A stretch of 64,000 nt of DNA, taken from Reticulascus tulasneorum (lineage: Eukaryota; Ascomycota; Sordariomycetes; Glomerellales; Reticulascaceae). The DNA is taken from assembly GCA_001557505.1 (NCBI GenBank), contig LSAX01000002.1, forward strand, positions 3,286,001 to 3,350,000, read 5' to 3'. Of the stretch, positions 35,984 to 46,513 are shown piece after piece. Position 1 is the stretch's first letter. Each line of letters begins with the position of its first letter. The notes beneath the pieces were generated by a model. That model worked only from the letters and a program-made list of their open reading frames with translations, was not told the DNA's origin and ran no database searches. A program made the position numbers and the translations under genes.

Positions 35984-37084
35984 ATGCCTCCCAAGAAGAA
36001 GACTCGAGGTAGCCTGCCAGCTGTGGCAACTCCGACCCAAGCTCGCGATGACGATTCTATGGACATCGATACTCCACAAGCCGCGGACACACCAACAGCA
36101 ATTCCGGGACCCAAGTCGACAGCGTCGGACTGGCCGAATAATCTATGGACTGATGACCAAGAATCTTCGTTATTCAAAGGAGTCATTAGATGGAAGCCAG
36201 CAGGTGAGCCTATGCGACGCTCCGTATCCGACCCCAGAGGCTAACAGGAAACATCAGGAATGCACAAGCACTTCAGGATGATCGCCATCTCCGAACATCT
36301 TCGAAACCATGGCATCGACCCTGAGTATTACGTCCACACTCGTATTCCGTACATCTGGCAAAAGCTGAGGTCTTTCTACAATCTGGAAGTAATTGATGAC
36401 AGAGAGAATACTGTCGACAAGCTCGAGGACCCTAACTACGACGACCGCTTTCTCGAGTTCTCTCTGCCCTGGGAAGATTACGGCGATATGATATATGAGC
36501 GGCGACTGGCGGATCCTAGTGAAGCTGCTACCTCTGAAGCAGAGCTTGAGCTGTCGCCAGCGCCGCCATCCCCGGGCCGGAAGCGAAAGCGTGGCTCGAC
36601 TGTACCAAAGACCAGAGCTAGCACCGTGGAGGATACGGAAGAAGGTACCGATACTGCCTCACCAGTTCCAAAAACTGCCAGGGGCACCAGAAGTCAGAAG
36701 CGAGCAGCCGGGAGGCAAAAGGTCACAAAAGCAGAGTCAACTGAACCGGAAGAAGGCGAAGAGGAAGCTGCTAGTGAATCTGAGGGTGGGGAAGACGAAG
36801 AGGTGAGTGGTGAGGCGAGTGGTGAGGCGAGTGGTGAGGAGAGTGGTGAGGAGAGTGGTGAGGAGAGTGCTCAGGAGAGTGCTCACGAGAGTGTCCAGGA
36901 GAGTGTCCAGGAGAGTGCCCAGGATAGTGCTCAGGAGAGTGCCCAGGAGAGCGCCGAGGAGAGCGCCGAGGAGGAGGAGAGTGGCACTCCGGCATCGAAG
37001 TCGACAAGAGGCGGCGGTGTCGGTCGAGGTCGCGGACGGGGACGAGGTAGAGGGAGGGGACGTGGACGCGGCCGTGGAGGGTAA
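35984..37084 (+). CDS. EAF7: NuA4 subunit Eaf7 (MRGBP/CT20 family) with Ser-Glu repeat and RG tail
   Basis: A 348-residue chromatin protein, exons 35984-36203 and 36258-37084. The EAF7/MRGBP domain is clear: [60 protein letters not shown] and [12 protein letters not shown]. In yeast, Eaf7 joins Eaf3 and Eaf5 in the TINTIN module of the NuA4 histone acetyltransferase. After an SP-containing basic region ([11 protein letters not shown]) comes an acidic stretch of 14 tetrapeptides of the form S-x-x-E (about residues 256-311; [16 protein letters not shown]). It is followed by a run of about ten RG dipeptides to the C-terminus. The acidic repeat is coded by a 12-bp DNA repeat, so copy number may vary between strains. 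Confidence 0.93.
36805..36972 (+). repeat. 12-bp minisatellite inside EAF7 (14 copies)
   Basis: Fourteen tandem units of a 12-bp word, from gtggtgaggcga at the left to gcgccgaggaga at the right, diverging progressively. The unit is a multiple of three and keeps the frame, coding for S-x-x-E repeats. A second plus frame and a minus frame also stay open across it. Confidence 0.9.
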
Positions 37085-37349
37085 GATGAAGTTCCTCGCG
37101 TGCTACTCCACCGTTGTTAGAACTGTTTGGACTATGACCAGTTCTTCGAGGACAAGCTATGAATATACCCGCCGCTGTTGCGGCCGTTTCTGCTCACAAT
37201 TATGCTTTGATTATGTTTCCCGATGATGGGGACTAGAGATCCAATAACAACCATCAGGTTCTCTTCCATTCCTCGCTTCACGCCAAAACAGCCGCCAAAC
37301 GGTGGCAACGAATCCAACCGGGTATCAATGAGTATACAAAACGCTAAGC

Positions 37350-39005
37350 TCAAGCCTCGTCAACCTGTTGCCTCGACTCTCCAACGGTCTCCCACTCGCT
37401 GTAATATCTCGTCCGTTTCCTCCATTGGTGTCCAATATCATAAAGGTCTTCCACAGCCTGGTTAGATCTCTTGCCACGATCATTGTTCTCTTTCTTCAAA
37501 ACTGGCTCTGGTGGTTGTCTCTGCAATACAGCCCACATCCTCACTTCCTCTTCGTAGCTTGCGCGTGCATCCTCAACCTCGGCGTACTCCTCCTGTGCAC
37601 GTTCTGTCCTAATGCGAAGCTTTAAGGCATCTTTCGTCCGATGAGTATCTGGAAAGTCGTGTGCAGAGTAGAGTAAGATCTCATCCGCTTCTTCGTTGAC
37701 TTCGTGCTCTTCGTCGTCGAGTACGAGTAAGGGGGAATCACCGGGCTCTTTCTCCGAGGACGAATCTGAGTCTGATTCCAGAGCTTCAAGATTCGCACCA
37801 TCTTCGAGCTTGATAGGCGTTTCGTGCTCATCCTTCAGGCCATCATCATCTGGTGATTTAAGCATAGCCCGCTCCACCTCGTCGTACGTCATTGGTTCTT
37901 CATCATTGTCAACGTCCCGTTCTGGTATATCGTTTTTGTAGACTTCCAAGCGTAGACGGCCTGCACATTTGGCCCAGAATTGTTTGCTGTCTGCTTTCAT
38001 GCCCAACGACGCAAGGGCAGCTTCGACATCTTTGCGTCGAACTAGATCTCTGGTCCAAGGCATCACCACCTTTTTGGCCCTAATTCTGGACTTGGCAAAG
38101 AATATCGTAGCAAGGACTAGCTTCTTCGTAATAGCTGTAGCAATAGAGTGGAAGTCCTCCAAGGCAGTGGCTCTCATCGTGGGAGGTTCAGCATCGACGT
38201 ATTGCCAGTTGTTCTCTGGGTAGGACGCATTCATGAAGATACGGTCCGACAATCTCAACCAACTGACAACCCGAAGCAGCGCGGCGAATTTTAGTCCATG
38301 AGTTTCCACAAAACCATCGTCGTTTTCGATATGCCTGGCAAGGGCTTGGGTAATATTCCAGCACTCTCCCCACTTCTCTTCTTCGGCCGCGTCTTCATGG
38401 CGCTCTTGCCGGACAGAAATGGCATCAGCCGCTTCGTCCAACGCCCGACAACATTGCTGGCTAAGTTCTATGGCGGCCGGAAAATCAACCTTCTCCAAGG
38501 CGTTATTTTCCTCGCGCTTGTCCCTCGTGTCGATAGCATCCTGGAGGAACAGCACGTACTGCCGGACCTCTATCTCACTCTTGGTCCCAATCCTCGAGGC
38601 TATTCCGGAAAGATTGTCTCTGCTTAACCTAGAAAGCGCTTCGAAGAATAATGTCTTCTCCAACGGAGTCCACACGGTGAGTCCGATCTGGGAGTGAGGA
38701 AGATCTACTTCCTCTTCCATCAGCACATGGTTTGCCACGTCCTCAATGTACCTGTTCAGGAGATCCAGATATTCATTGCTGAAAACACCGTTTTGTCGCT
38801 TGAATGGAAATGATACCCCTTCTTGCTCGGCAAGACTCGTCACTGGTATGTCCGCATCGTAAGATTCATACCTCGATAGGTCGACCTCTGAAGACGATGA
38901 TCTGCCGCGCCTCTTCACAATCTCCAGGATGCTGGGAGATGACGACGCCTGCTCATCACCCGAGGTCGCCGCACCATCAGGGAGATAATCGGCATCTGCT
39001 TCCAT
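37350..39005 (-). CDS. RRN5: SANT/Myb-like protein, probable Pol I upstream factor subunit Rrn5
   Basis: A 551-residue intronless protein starting MEADADYLPDG. Residues about 104-155 form a SANT-type helix set, SQIGLTVWTPLEKTLFFEAL followed by SRDNLSGIASRIGTKSEIEV, that resembles the Rrn5/UAF SANT domain of fungi. The preceding segment (FSNEYLDLLNRYIEDV) and the following helical region with HGLKFAALLRVVSWLRLSDR fit this group. The C-terminal third is acidic (DSDSSSEKEPGDSPLLVLDD) and ends in a charged helix. Yeast Rrn5 is part of the upstream activating factor that binds rDNA promoters with histones H3/H4, Uaf30, Rrn9 and Rrn10. Sequence similarity is recognised from memory and could not be searched, so the exact ortholog is less certain than the domain. 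The gene diverges from IRC3. Confidence 0.72.
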   Translation of the reverse strand: MEADADYLPDGAATSGDEQASSSPSILEIVKRRGRSSSSEVDLSRYESYDADIPVTSLAEQEGVSFPFKRQNGVFSNEYLDLLNRYIEDVANHVLMEEEVDLPHSQIGLTVWTPLEKTLFFEALSRLSRDNLSGIASRIGTKSEIEVRQYVLFLQDAIDTRDKREENNALEKVDFPAAIELSQQCCRALDEAADAISVRQERHEDAAEEEKWGECWNITQALARHIENDDGFVETHGLKFAALLRVVSWLRLSDRIFMNASYPENNWQYVDAEPPTMRATALEDFHSIATAITKKLVLATIFFAKSRIRAKKVVMPWTRDLVRRKDVEAALASLGMKADSKQFWAKCAGRLRLEVYKNDIPERDVDNDEEPMTYDEVERAMLKSPDDDGLKDEHETPIKLEDGANLEALESDSDSSSEKEPGDSPLLVLDDEEHEVNEEADEILLYSAHDFPDTHRTKDALKLRIRTERAQEEYAEVEDARASYEEEVRMWAVLQRQPPEPVLKKENNDRGKRSNQAVEDLYDIGHQWRKRTRYYSEWETVGESRQQVDEA

Positions 39006-39553
39006 GCTTGTTTATATCCAAACCTCCAATATCGACAATGTGGGCTGGATGGTGAAATGAGGACATGATAGCGACGACGCAGTTTCCAGCGTTCGCAGCT
39101 CTCTGCTGCGAGAAGCCAACCTGGAGCTGATGTAGGGAAGCGTTGAGCCTATTTGCAAAGATGGTGATTGCTCCGGGGTGCAATGCGATGAGATTTGTTC
39201 TAACTATCAGGGATGCTTCTTGTGTTTTCATCTGCGTGATTCTTTGCTGGACGTCTCATTAATTTCAGATCCCTACCTAAACTAAGTTAGCTAGATGTGA
39301 GACTACTAGGTACCATGCTGAAAGTTTCCCTAAAGTACTTCTAAACGAGAATAATACAGTACCGCTGTAGAACCCCAGAGCTCAGATACCTGCAGGTACT
39401 TCCAGCGGTCAGCCATGCTACAGTGCCTTAGTGGGGCGGCCATTTTTGGTGGCTGCCCCATTAGACCTTGTTGCAGTTTCATTGGGACTTAGACGACTCA
39501 GGCTGATTCTTCACAACATAGATCCAGCGGCCGAACAAACCGGACAATGCACG
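39006..39553. other. Divergent promoter, RRN5-like / IRC3
   Basis: 548 bp between divergent starts. It contains several ACTAGGTACC/CTGCAGGTACTT-type motifs near 39306 and 39390. The IRC3 frame is open upstream of its ATG without another ATG. No other gene was seen. Confidence 0.6.
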
Positions 39554-41582
39554 ATGATACGATCATTTATAGGAAGGCTCACAAAGCCTTCAACCAAGGG
39601 GTCGACTTTCGAACCAGCCATCAAAGCTTTGAGACCTATTACGCAGCTCCAGAATCGGCGAATCAGCTCTCGAGTGCAGTTACGTGACTACCAGGAGGAA
39701 TGTATCCAGGCTGTGCTCCTCTCCTTACGAGAAGGCCACAAACGACTGGGCATATCTCTAGCTACAGGGAGTGGAAAGACAGTTAGTCTAAGCAGGCGTG
39801 CCAAATACCTAGGAACATATAGCTGATATCCTTCAGGTCATTTTCACTCAGCTCATCGATAGGGTCAAGCCTTGGTCTGAATATGCCACACGGACCTTGA
39901 TCCTGGCTCATCGCAGGGAGCTTGTGGAACAAGCTGCAAGGCATTGCACTAACGCCTATCCCGACAAGAGTGTAGAGATTGAGATGGGTTCCTTGCACGC
40001 CTCTGGAACTGCCGACATCACTGTTGCTAGTGTCCAAAGCATCATATCCAAAGATCGCCTGGACAAATTTGATCCCGCACGGTTCAAACTCGTTCTAGTA
40101 GACGAGGCCCATCACATTGTTGCTCCAGGGTACATGAAAGCCCTCGAGCATTTTGGGCTTGACAGCAAGAAGCCAGGCTCTCCGGCCCTGGTTGGTGTAT
40201 CGGCAACGTTCTCTCGCTTTGATGGGCTCAGGCTCGGAGCCGCCATTGATGAGATAGTCTACCACAAGGACTACGTTGACATGATTGGAAACAATTGGCT
40301 CTCGGATGTAGTGTTTACCACTGTCGAGTCTAAAGCTGACATTTCCCGTGTCCGGAACGCAGCGAATGGCGACTTTCAGCCAAGTGAGCTGTCCCGGGTC
40401 GTCAATACAGACCAGGTGAACGAAATCACAGTTCGCAGCTGGCTTGCCAAGGCTGGTGGGCGGAGATCAACTCTTGTGTTTTGCGTTGACCTGGCCCACG
40501 TGGCCGGCCTGACGCAGAAGTTCCGTCAACATGGACTTGACGCTAGGTTTGTCACGGGCGACACCTCGAAAGTGGCAAGGAGCGAAACCCTCGAGGCATT
40601 TCGAAACGGCGACTTTCCGGTCCTTGTCAACTGCGGAGTCTTCACCGAGGGGACGGACATTCCCAACATAGACTGCGTCGTGTTGGCCCGGCCGACACGG
40701 TCCAGGAATCTTCTTGTCCAGATGATCGGAAGGGGTATGAGACTCTTCCAGGGAAAGGTCAATTGCCATGTGATTGACATGGTATCGAGCTTGGAAACTG
40801 GAATCATCACCACGCCAACACTCTTTGGTCTGGATCCGGGAGAGCTCGTCGAGGAAGCCACAGTTTCTGACTTATCGTCAATCAAGGATCGTAAAGAGGC
40901 TGAGAAGCTCCGTCACCAGCAAGCATACTCACCCGCACAGGGATTCGGGCCTGGTCCATCCCCGGGCTCCGTCACTTTTACCGAATACGACTCCGTTTTC
41001 GATCTCATAGACGACACGTCTGGGGAAAAGCATATTCGGGCGATCAGTCAGTACGCCTGGGTGCAAGTTGGTCCGGATCGGTATGTCCTCGCAGCTCCAA
41101 GCGGCTCTTATCTTCGGCTTGAGAAGACATATGAGTCGGTCGATTCAGGGGAGCCACTTTTCAGAGCTGTCGAGGTACGCACCCTGCCACCAGGCATTGC
41201 AAAGTCACCATATGCTGCACCGAGGGAGATACTCAAGGCATCCACGTTCACCGATGCCGTGCACGGCAGTGATAAGTATGCTTCTGAGGTATTCCCTCAT
41301 GTGTTCATCCATCGGTATCAGCGGTGGCGAAAGGGGCCGCCGACGCCTGGACAGCTGGAGTTTCTCAATAAACTCCGAAAGAGCGACGACCTGTTGACAG
41401 AAGCCGATGTCACAAAAGGCAAGGCCACAGACATGATTACCAAGATCAAACACGGCGCTCGAGGTCGATTCGCTGGGCTCGAGGCTCAAAAACGCCGTAA
41501 AGAGCGTCAGAATCTTGTGCTCGAGCAGCAAGAGGCTCGAAAGTCTCAAGAACGGGTGTCCGTTGGGCCGCTCTTAGTATAG
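39554..41582 (+). CDS. IRC3: Mitochondrial DEAH-type helicase Irc3
   Basis: A 657-residue superfamily 2 helicase, exons 39554-39781 and 39837-41582. The first ~40 residues ([16 protein letters not shown]...) are basic and resemble a mitochondrial presequence. Motifs in order: Q-like [16 protein letters not shown], Walker [10 protein letters not shown] (68-76, split from motif Ia by the intron), LILAHRREL, Walker B VDEAHH (about 165-168), motif [12 protein letters not shown], then the second RecA fold with [22 protein letters not shown] and QMIGRGMRL (motif VI). In yeast, Irc3 is a branch-migration helicase needed for mtDNA maintenance. The C-terminal ~250 residues carry the Irc3-specific region and end in a basic coiled coil. 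The 55-bp intron starts GTTAGT and ends TTCAG. Confidence 0.93.
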
Positions 41583-43173
41583 GTACTCAATCTCTAACTG
41601 ATACTTGCACACCATATAGTAGCATTTAGGACCGGGATCTCGGACACCGTCCTCGGATTGATACAGAAATCATGGAGCAGAGGTATGACGGCGAGCCATG
41701 GCGTACTGAGTTAGTAAACGGACTGACACAACGCTCTTAGTTCATCGCTAAAGACCTCCAAACCCATTATTTGCCCGGGTCTACCACGTGTCTAGACTCA
41801 GGTACATACTGTACTCTGAGTCAATGTTTTTGCCGGCAATGACATAGCGATTCAAGATTTCGGACTGAGATATAGGCGACGAGAAGAGCGTCAAGGAATT
41901 CGTTTCCAACAAGTTCCAGATATCGCGAAATCGTAACTGAAACGCCTAACGTACTCAAAGTGACTCAACCCCGTGTTCAAAAGCACGAGAAGCCGACAAG
42001 TTGCCCCTTGGGGTCAACCAGGTCTGACACTACGTCGAAAAAGAGGTTCAGAGAAGAACGAAGACGACTCGAACTAGGGGAACGTGGTCAACGCCACGAA
42101 AAGGTTGGGTTACGCTTACTTGCATACACTCCAATATTAATTTGATTTGTATGACTGGAAGACAAGGACAAAAGTCTTAGCTCTTGTTCTTTTGCTTGTT
42201 GTGGCAGTTAAACTATTGTAGCAAACGGTGTTATGGAGGTGATAGGAATGATACCTATTATAGCGGAATCATTTCACTACAACTGCAGGTTCGCTTTCTC
42301 TTTGGTTGTGGTGTTTAGCGGCCTGTTATGACCTGCCTAGCGCGATGTCGAAAGATACTTCTTGAAGAACCCAGGCTGAAGCGGTCGGTATCATCCCTCA
42401 AATCAGAGGAAGGTCCGCCAAAAGAATGTGCAACGATATCCTAGACAACACATGAACAGCAGGAGGCACAATACAGATCCAGATCAACCACGGGTATCAT
42501 TGCGTATCAAGTTCACCTAAGCTACAACGCTTCCGCCACCCTTCCAACCCATTCTCGCCGATTCCAGCCTTCCGCAGTTCTCATCAACCATCCCAACATC
42601 AAACATCTACCCGCAGCCTCCACCCAGGCTACCCACACAAATAGGCAACTTTTCTTATCTGCAACACTTTTGACTTTGCATGTACCTGCTCCCCAATCAG
42701 CTGCAAGCTGTATCGTCAAAGTCAAAAGCCGCAGAGGATCGATGTAACAGCAACAGTAAACATGTAATACTGTAGCCCCATGTATATATGAACAAAAACC
42801 ACGCAAACCGAAACTTTCTTTTTCGTATCTTCTTCTCGAACATGAGAGCCTAAACTCTGGTAGGGTATATATCCTAGCCGGACCAGTGCCGCGCTGAATG
42901 TATCATTCTTTTTTTGCCTCAACTTTTCGGGACATCAGGGGTATAATGAGCGGACGTGAAAGTCGTCAAAGGGTGAGCCCGAAGATATTCCCAATACGTA
43001 AACGTAGATCAAATGAAAAAAAGAACCGCAAATATGGAGGACCAAAGAAACAGGAAAAGCAAGCAAGCAAAACTTAGAGCCGACCAATGCGAAAGAAGAG
43101 ACGTTCCGGGGTATTGTGCGCCAGGGTATATCCAGCCGGGGGTATTTGCACGTAGAAATTCTAAGACGGGAAT
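41583..43173. other. Convergent intergenic (1.6 kb)
   Basis: Holds the 3' UTRs of IRC3 and of the KH-domain gene. Frames are short (at most about 94 codons). No tRNA, repeat or inverted terminal structure was recognised. Confidence 0.55.
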
Positions 43174-46100
43174 CTAACGGAAAGGTCCGATGGGACCGGG
43201 GTATCCTGAATTCGTAGAATGAGACGTAGAGGGGCGTCCGCTGTCACCGGATGCTCGAGTGTTGTGACGCGGCGTCACGTCGCCGGGGTGCGGCATGTGA
43301 TGTGGCGTCAGTTTATCTGCGCCGTTTCCCAAAGGGCGGGGAGCCCATGGGTTGTCCTCCTCTGGTAGATTCACGCCGCTATCATTCCAGGGATTTCGAT
43401 CAGCATTAAAGCTGCGAGTCGACTCAATCGAAATAAGTGAAGACTTTGAAACATTGCTGGATCCCTTGAAGAAGTTGACGCCATTGGTTGAATGGGCGCT
43501 GTTCTTTCGGCGATCCAGGAACGAAGAAATGGAAGTCATGCTGCCAGGCTTGCGAAGGCGGTCGAAAATGGTGCTTCGCTCCCGCGAAACGTCGTCGCCA
43601 AAGGCAGGCTTGGTGGGGGAGTCGGTGGAAACCGGGGCAGGTGCATGTTGAAGGAGTTTGGAATCGAAGTACTGGAGAGAGTCTTCGAATGAATCAGACT
43701 TGGGTCTGGGCATAGCTCCCTTGAGGATGGTGACCTCGACACCAGTAGTAGCGAACTGCGCCAATAAGAAGTCTATGGCATCCCTAAGGCCACCCGCGTT
43801 GTTGCGAGTAAAAGTCCAGCGTAGGGCAATGGCTGGGAGTCCGTCTTCGGTGCGTTCCTCAGCGTCTTGATGAACAGTCACTTCCACCTCGTGTTGGTTC
43901 TTCAGGGTGGGAATAAGTTCGTGGGCAAAGTTTGGAGACTCCAAAAATTTGATCAGCTCAGGGGTGCGAGTGAGGACCAGTTCGTGATTGTCAGGAACCA
44001 TGCCCTGAAGATGTTAATGATAGGCCAGCAGAAGACAGCAGAGTCGTGCTTACCAAGAACTCATCCACACAATGAGGGACTTGCCACTGTGGCCCCGTAA
44101 CGGTAACTTCGTCACTGGCTTGCTCAGTGCTGGGAAAGACGATCTTGCAGTTGTACTTGCTTTCCAGCTCGTCGATGTCGCTGAGGCGAGCAAGGAGCTC
44201 ACGATGATACAGACGATCGACGTTGACAATCTGAGACGTGTACTCGGAGTCCTAGCTAAGTCAATAACGTGCAATCCATTTGGGTGCAAAAATGCTCACA
44301 GCTCGGTCGACCATCTCAAGAATCTCGTTTTTCACGGCGTCAAGATTCTGGGCGTTGCGGGCCGGCGTGCGGCAAATAACATTGTCGACCTTGATATCGT
44401 CGTCTTCTCGACCCATGCCACCTGCGTAGATTGTTAGAGCTGACTGGGCGCAGAACCTGCAGCGTTAAGAACACTCACCTCGATCCATAGCGTTTGAGAA
44501 CTTGACAAAGACGGAGTGCTTTTTCATGATTCGCTGGATGTGTTGTCCTCCAATGCCAATAATTCGCTTATGGTACTGATCGGGAACATGGAATGAGATA
44601 GATGCTGGCATTTCCTGCTCAACAAGGGTGAGACCCTGCTTCATGGAATCGTAGCTCGCAGCCATGACGTCGATATTGAAGTTGTATTCGTTGAATCCGT
44701 CGAAAATGATCTGAACACTGCCTACAAGTGCATGTTAGAGATTTGATCCCACCGCTAATATAGTGCAGCACACGTACTTTGACCCATAATCTTGTTGATC
44801 TTGCCGTTCTTCTTTCCGCTTACAAACTCTTTGTGCTCATTGGCGAGCTCGATCTTGACCCTGATCTGGTACTGAGACTGGATGAGAAACTTTATTTCCG
44901 ACATGACCATCAAGGCAGCTTTGACCGCATCATCAGAACCAGTGATCGAAAAGTTCATCTTGTCAAAGGACAAGTCGGCATCGGAGTTGGCGCAGATGTC
45001 GCCAAGCATGACTCTGACATCATCGGCACTGGGAAGCTGTCGACTCTCGGGCTGTTGGATCCACCAAGCTGCGCTATAGAACTGGCCGGCCTAGGAGGAA
45101 AAGGTTAGCTCGGTCAAATCTGATTTGGAGAGTTTAGAGGACATACAAGGGCCATGATTTCTCGGACAGTACGCTCTACGTGCAATCCCTCGCTGCCTTG
45201 AACGCGAACCATGTTGCGCTGGCTTGCCAGAGGGGGAAACAGGATGTATGTGCCATTTGCCTCAAGAATCTTGCGCACTTTGTCCAGGCGATTAAGTAAA
45301 ATGCTATCAATCTTGGCGGGGGAGATGGTCACATCTTTCATGTAAAGCCTAGTACGTGACACAGTCTCATGGAGCTTCTGCTTCGCCAACTCAATAGCCT
45401 GTGGGGTCTCGCCAGTGATGAAGATATCGGTGGGGTCCCGGCGATTGGCACCTGGGGGAGTGTAACGATACATCTGCGAGAACGGCGGCGGGAAGTAGAT
45501 GGCCGTACCAGTGGAAGACTCGATAACTTTGATATTCTTCCTGTGGCGGCCGCAAATAAGCTGATGGATAGACAGGTCAAGCTTTGTAGCATCAACGATT
45601 CGACCGAGCTGCAGTAGGGTTAGTGATCCACAGCAAAACCCCAAACTTGAGTGGTTCATTATGGGCATACCAGGGTGTCGATCTGGATGAGCACACGAGC
45701 CTTAGCATGCTCAACCGAAAGAATATCGCCGTAAATGGCCAATCTCCATCGCTGATCCACCCGCATTTCGGCATCACCGGTCATTCCGTCTACCATGGGC
45801 GTAAGTTTGGGCCCCAGCAAGAAGATGTCGACACCGCAAAAGGTCGAGATGTAGTCGAGCGTATCCGTCACCGTTTGCCTCAGAGCTCCAGCGGCAAGAT
45901 CACAGACCAGATGGCCCTCAATATCGACCGTTGTGCAACGCTATCACGCAAGCACGTTAATCATTGCCACGACTCGCTTTCACACACAATTTAGACCTAC
46001 CAGTGAGGTTGAATTGTCGTTCAGGATGGTCTCCCTGCTCTTGTGAACCATTTCCGGAGCGCCCGAGAGGCAGACAGTCGTTACTTGCTGGCCCTTTGAG

Positions 46101-46513
46101 CTCTTGGGAATCGTGGAGATGACATGAGCCTCGACCTGGAACGGCCCGCTGGTGATATCCTTGCAAACCTTTCGCAAGTTGGCCAAGTTCTGGGCGTGAA
46201 CGGGCAACTCGTAGACTTGCACATCGTCCGCCGCGTCCTCGGGGTGGGTCCATCGCATGACAGCATCGGCGGTGGCGTGGAGGATGTCCTCAGTATCGGG
46301 TCCCGCGAGGTCGGAAGAAAAGGGGACGTTGAAGGAATAATGGATAACGGGCGAGGGAGCATCGAGAGCTTGTGGCGGACTTAATGATGCAGCTTGCTGG
46401 GAAGTGGTATCTCTTCGAGGGTTAATTGAGTTCATGGGCATGTTGGGCCGTCCCATGCCAAAGTTCGGGCTCATCCTCTCGGACCAGTGACGCATGTTTG
46501 CCAGCTTGTTCAT
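43174..46513 (-). CDS. Multi-KH-domain RNA-binding protein
   Basis: A 983-residue protein in eight exons: 46001-46513, 45671-45940, 45147-45608, 44778-45090, 44479-44721, 44300-44421, 44054-44251 and 43174-44004; introns are 48-62 bp. At least three KH folds are visible. LICGRHRKNIKVIESSTGTA (near 279) has GRHR in place of the GxxG loop, FVSGKKNGKINKIM is the third-type unit near 507, and RIIGIGGQHIQRIMKKHSVF (GxxG at about 575-578) is canonical. Other stretches (LLNRLDKVRKILEANGTYIL) look like degenerate KH repeats. The last ~200 residues are disordered, with SP-rich and Ser-rich runs. Conserved fungal proteins of this layout bind mRNA and affect cell shape in some species; I cannot assign an exact ortholog. 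The start MNKLANMRHWSERM follows a long pyrimidine tract. Confidence 0.85.

Noticed and set aside
36771..37007. Antisense repeat protein across EAF7
   Set aside because: Open only because the 12-bp repeat has no stops in that frame; there is no independent promoter or domain evidence.
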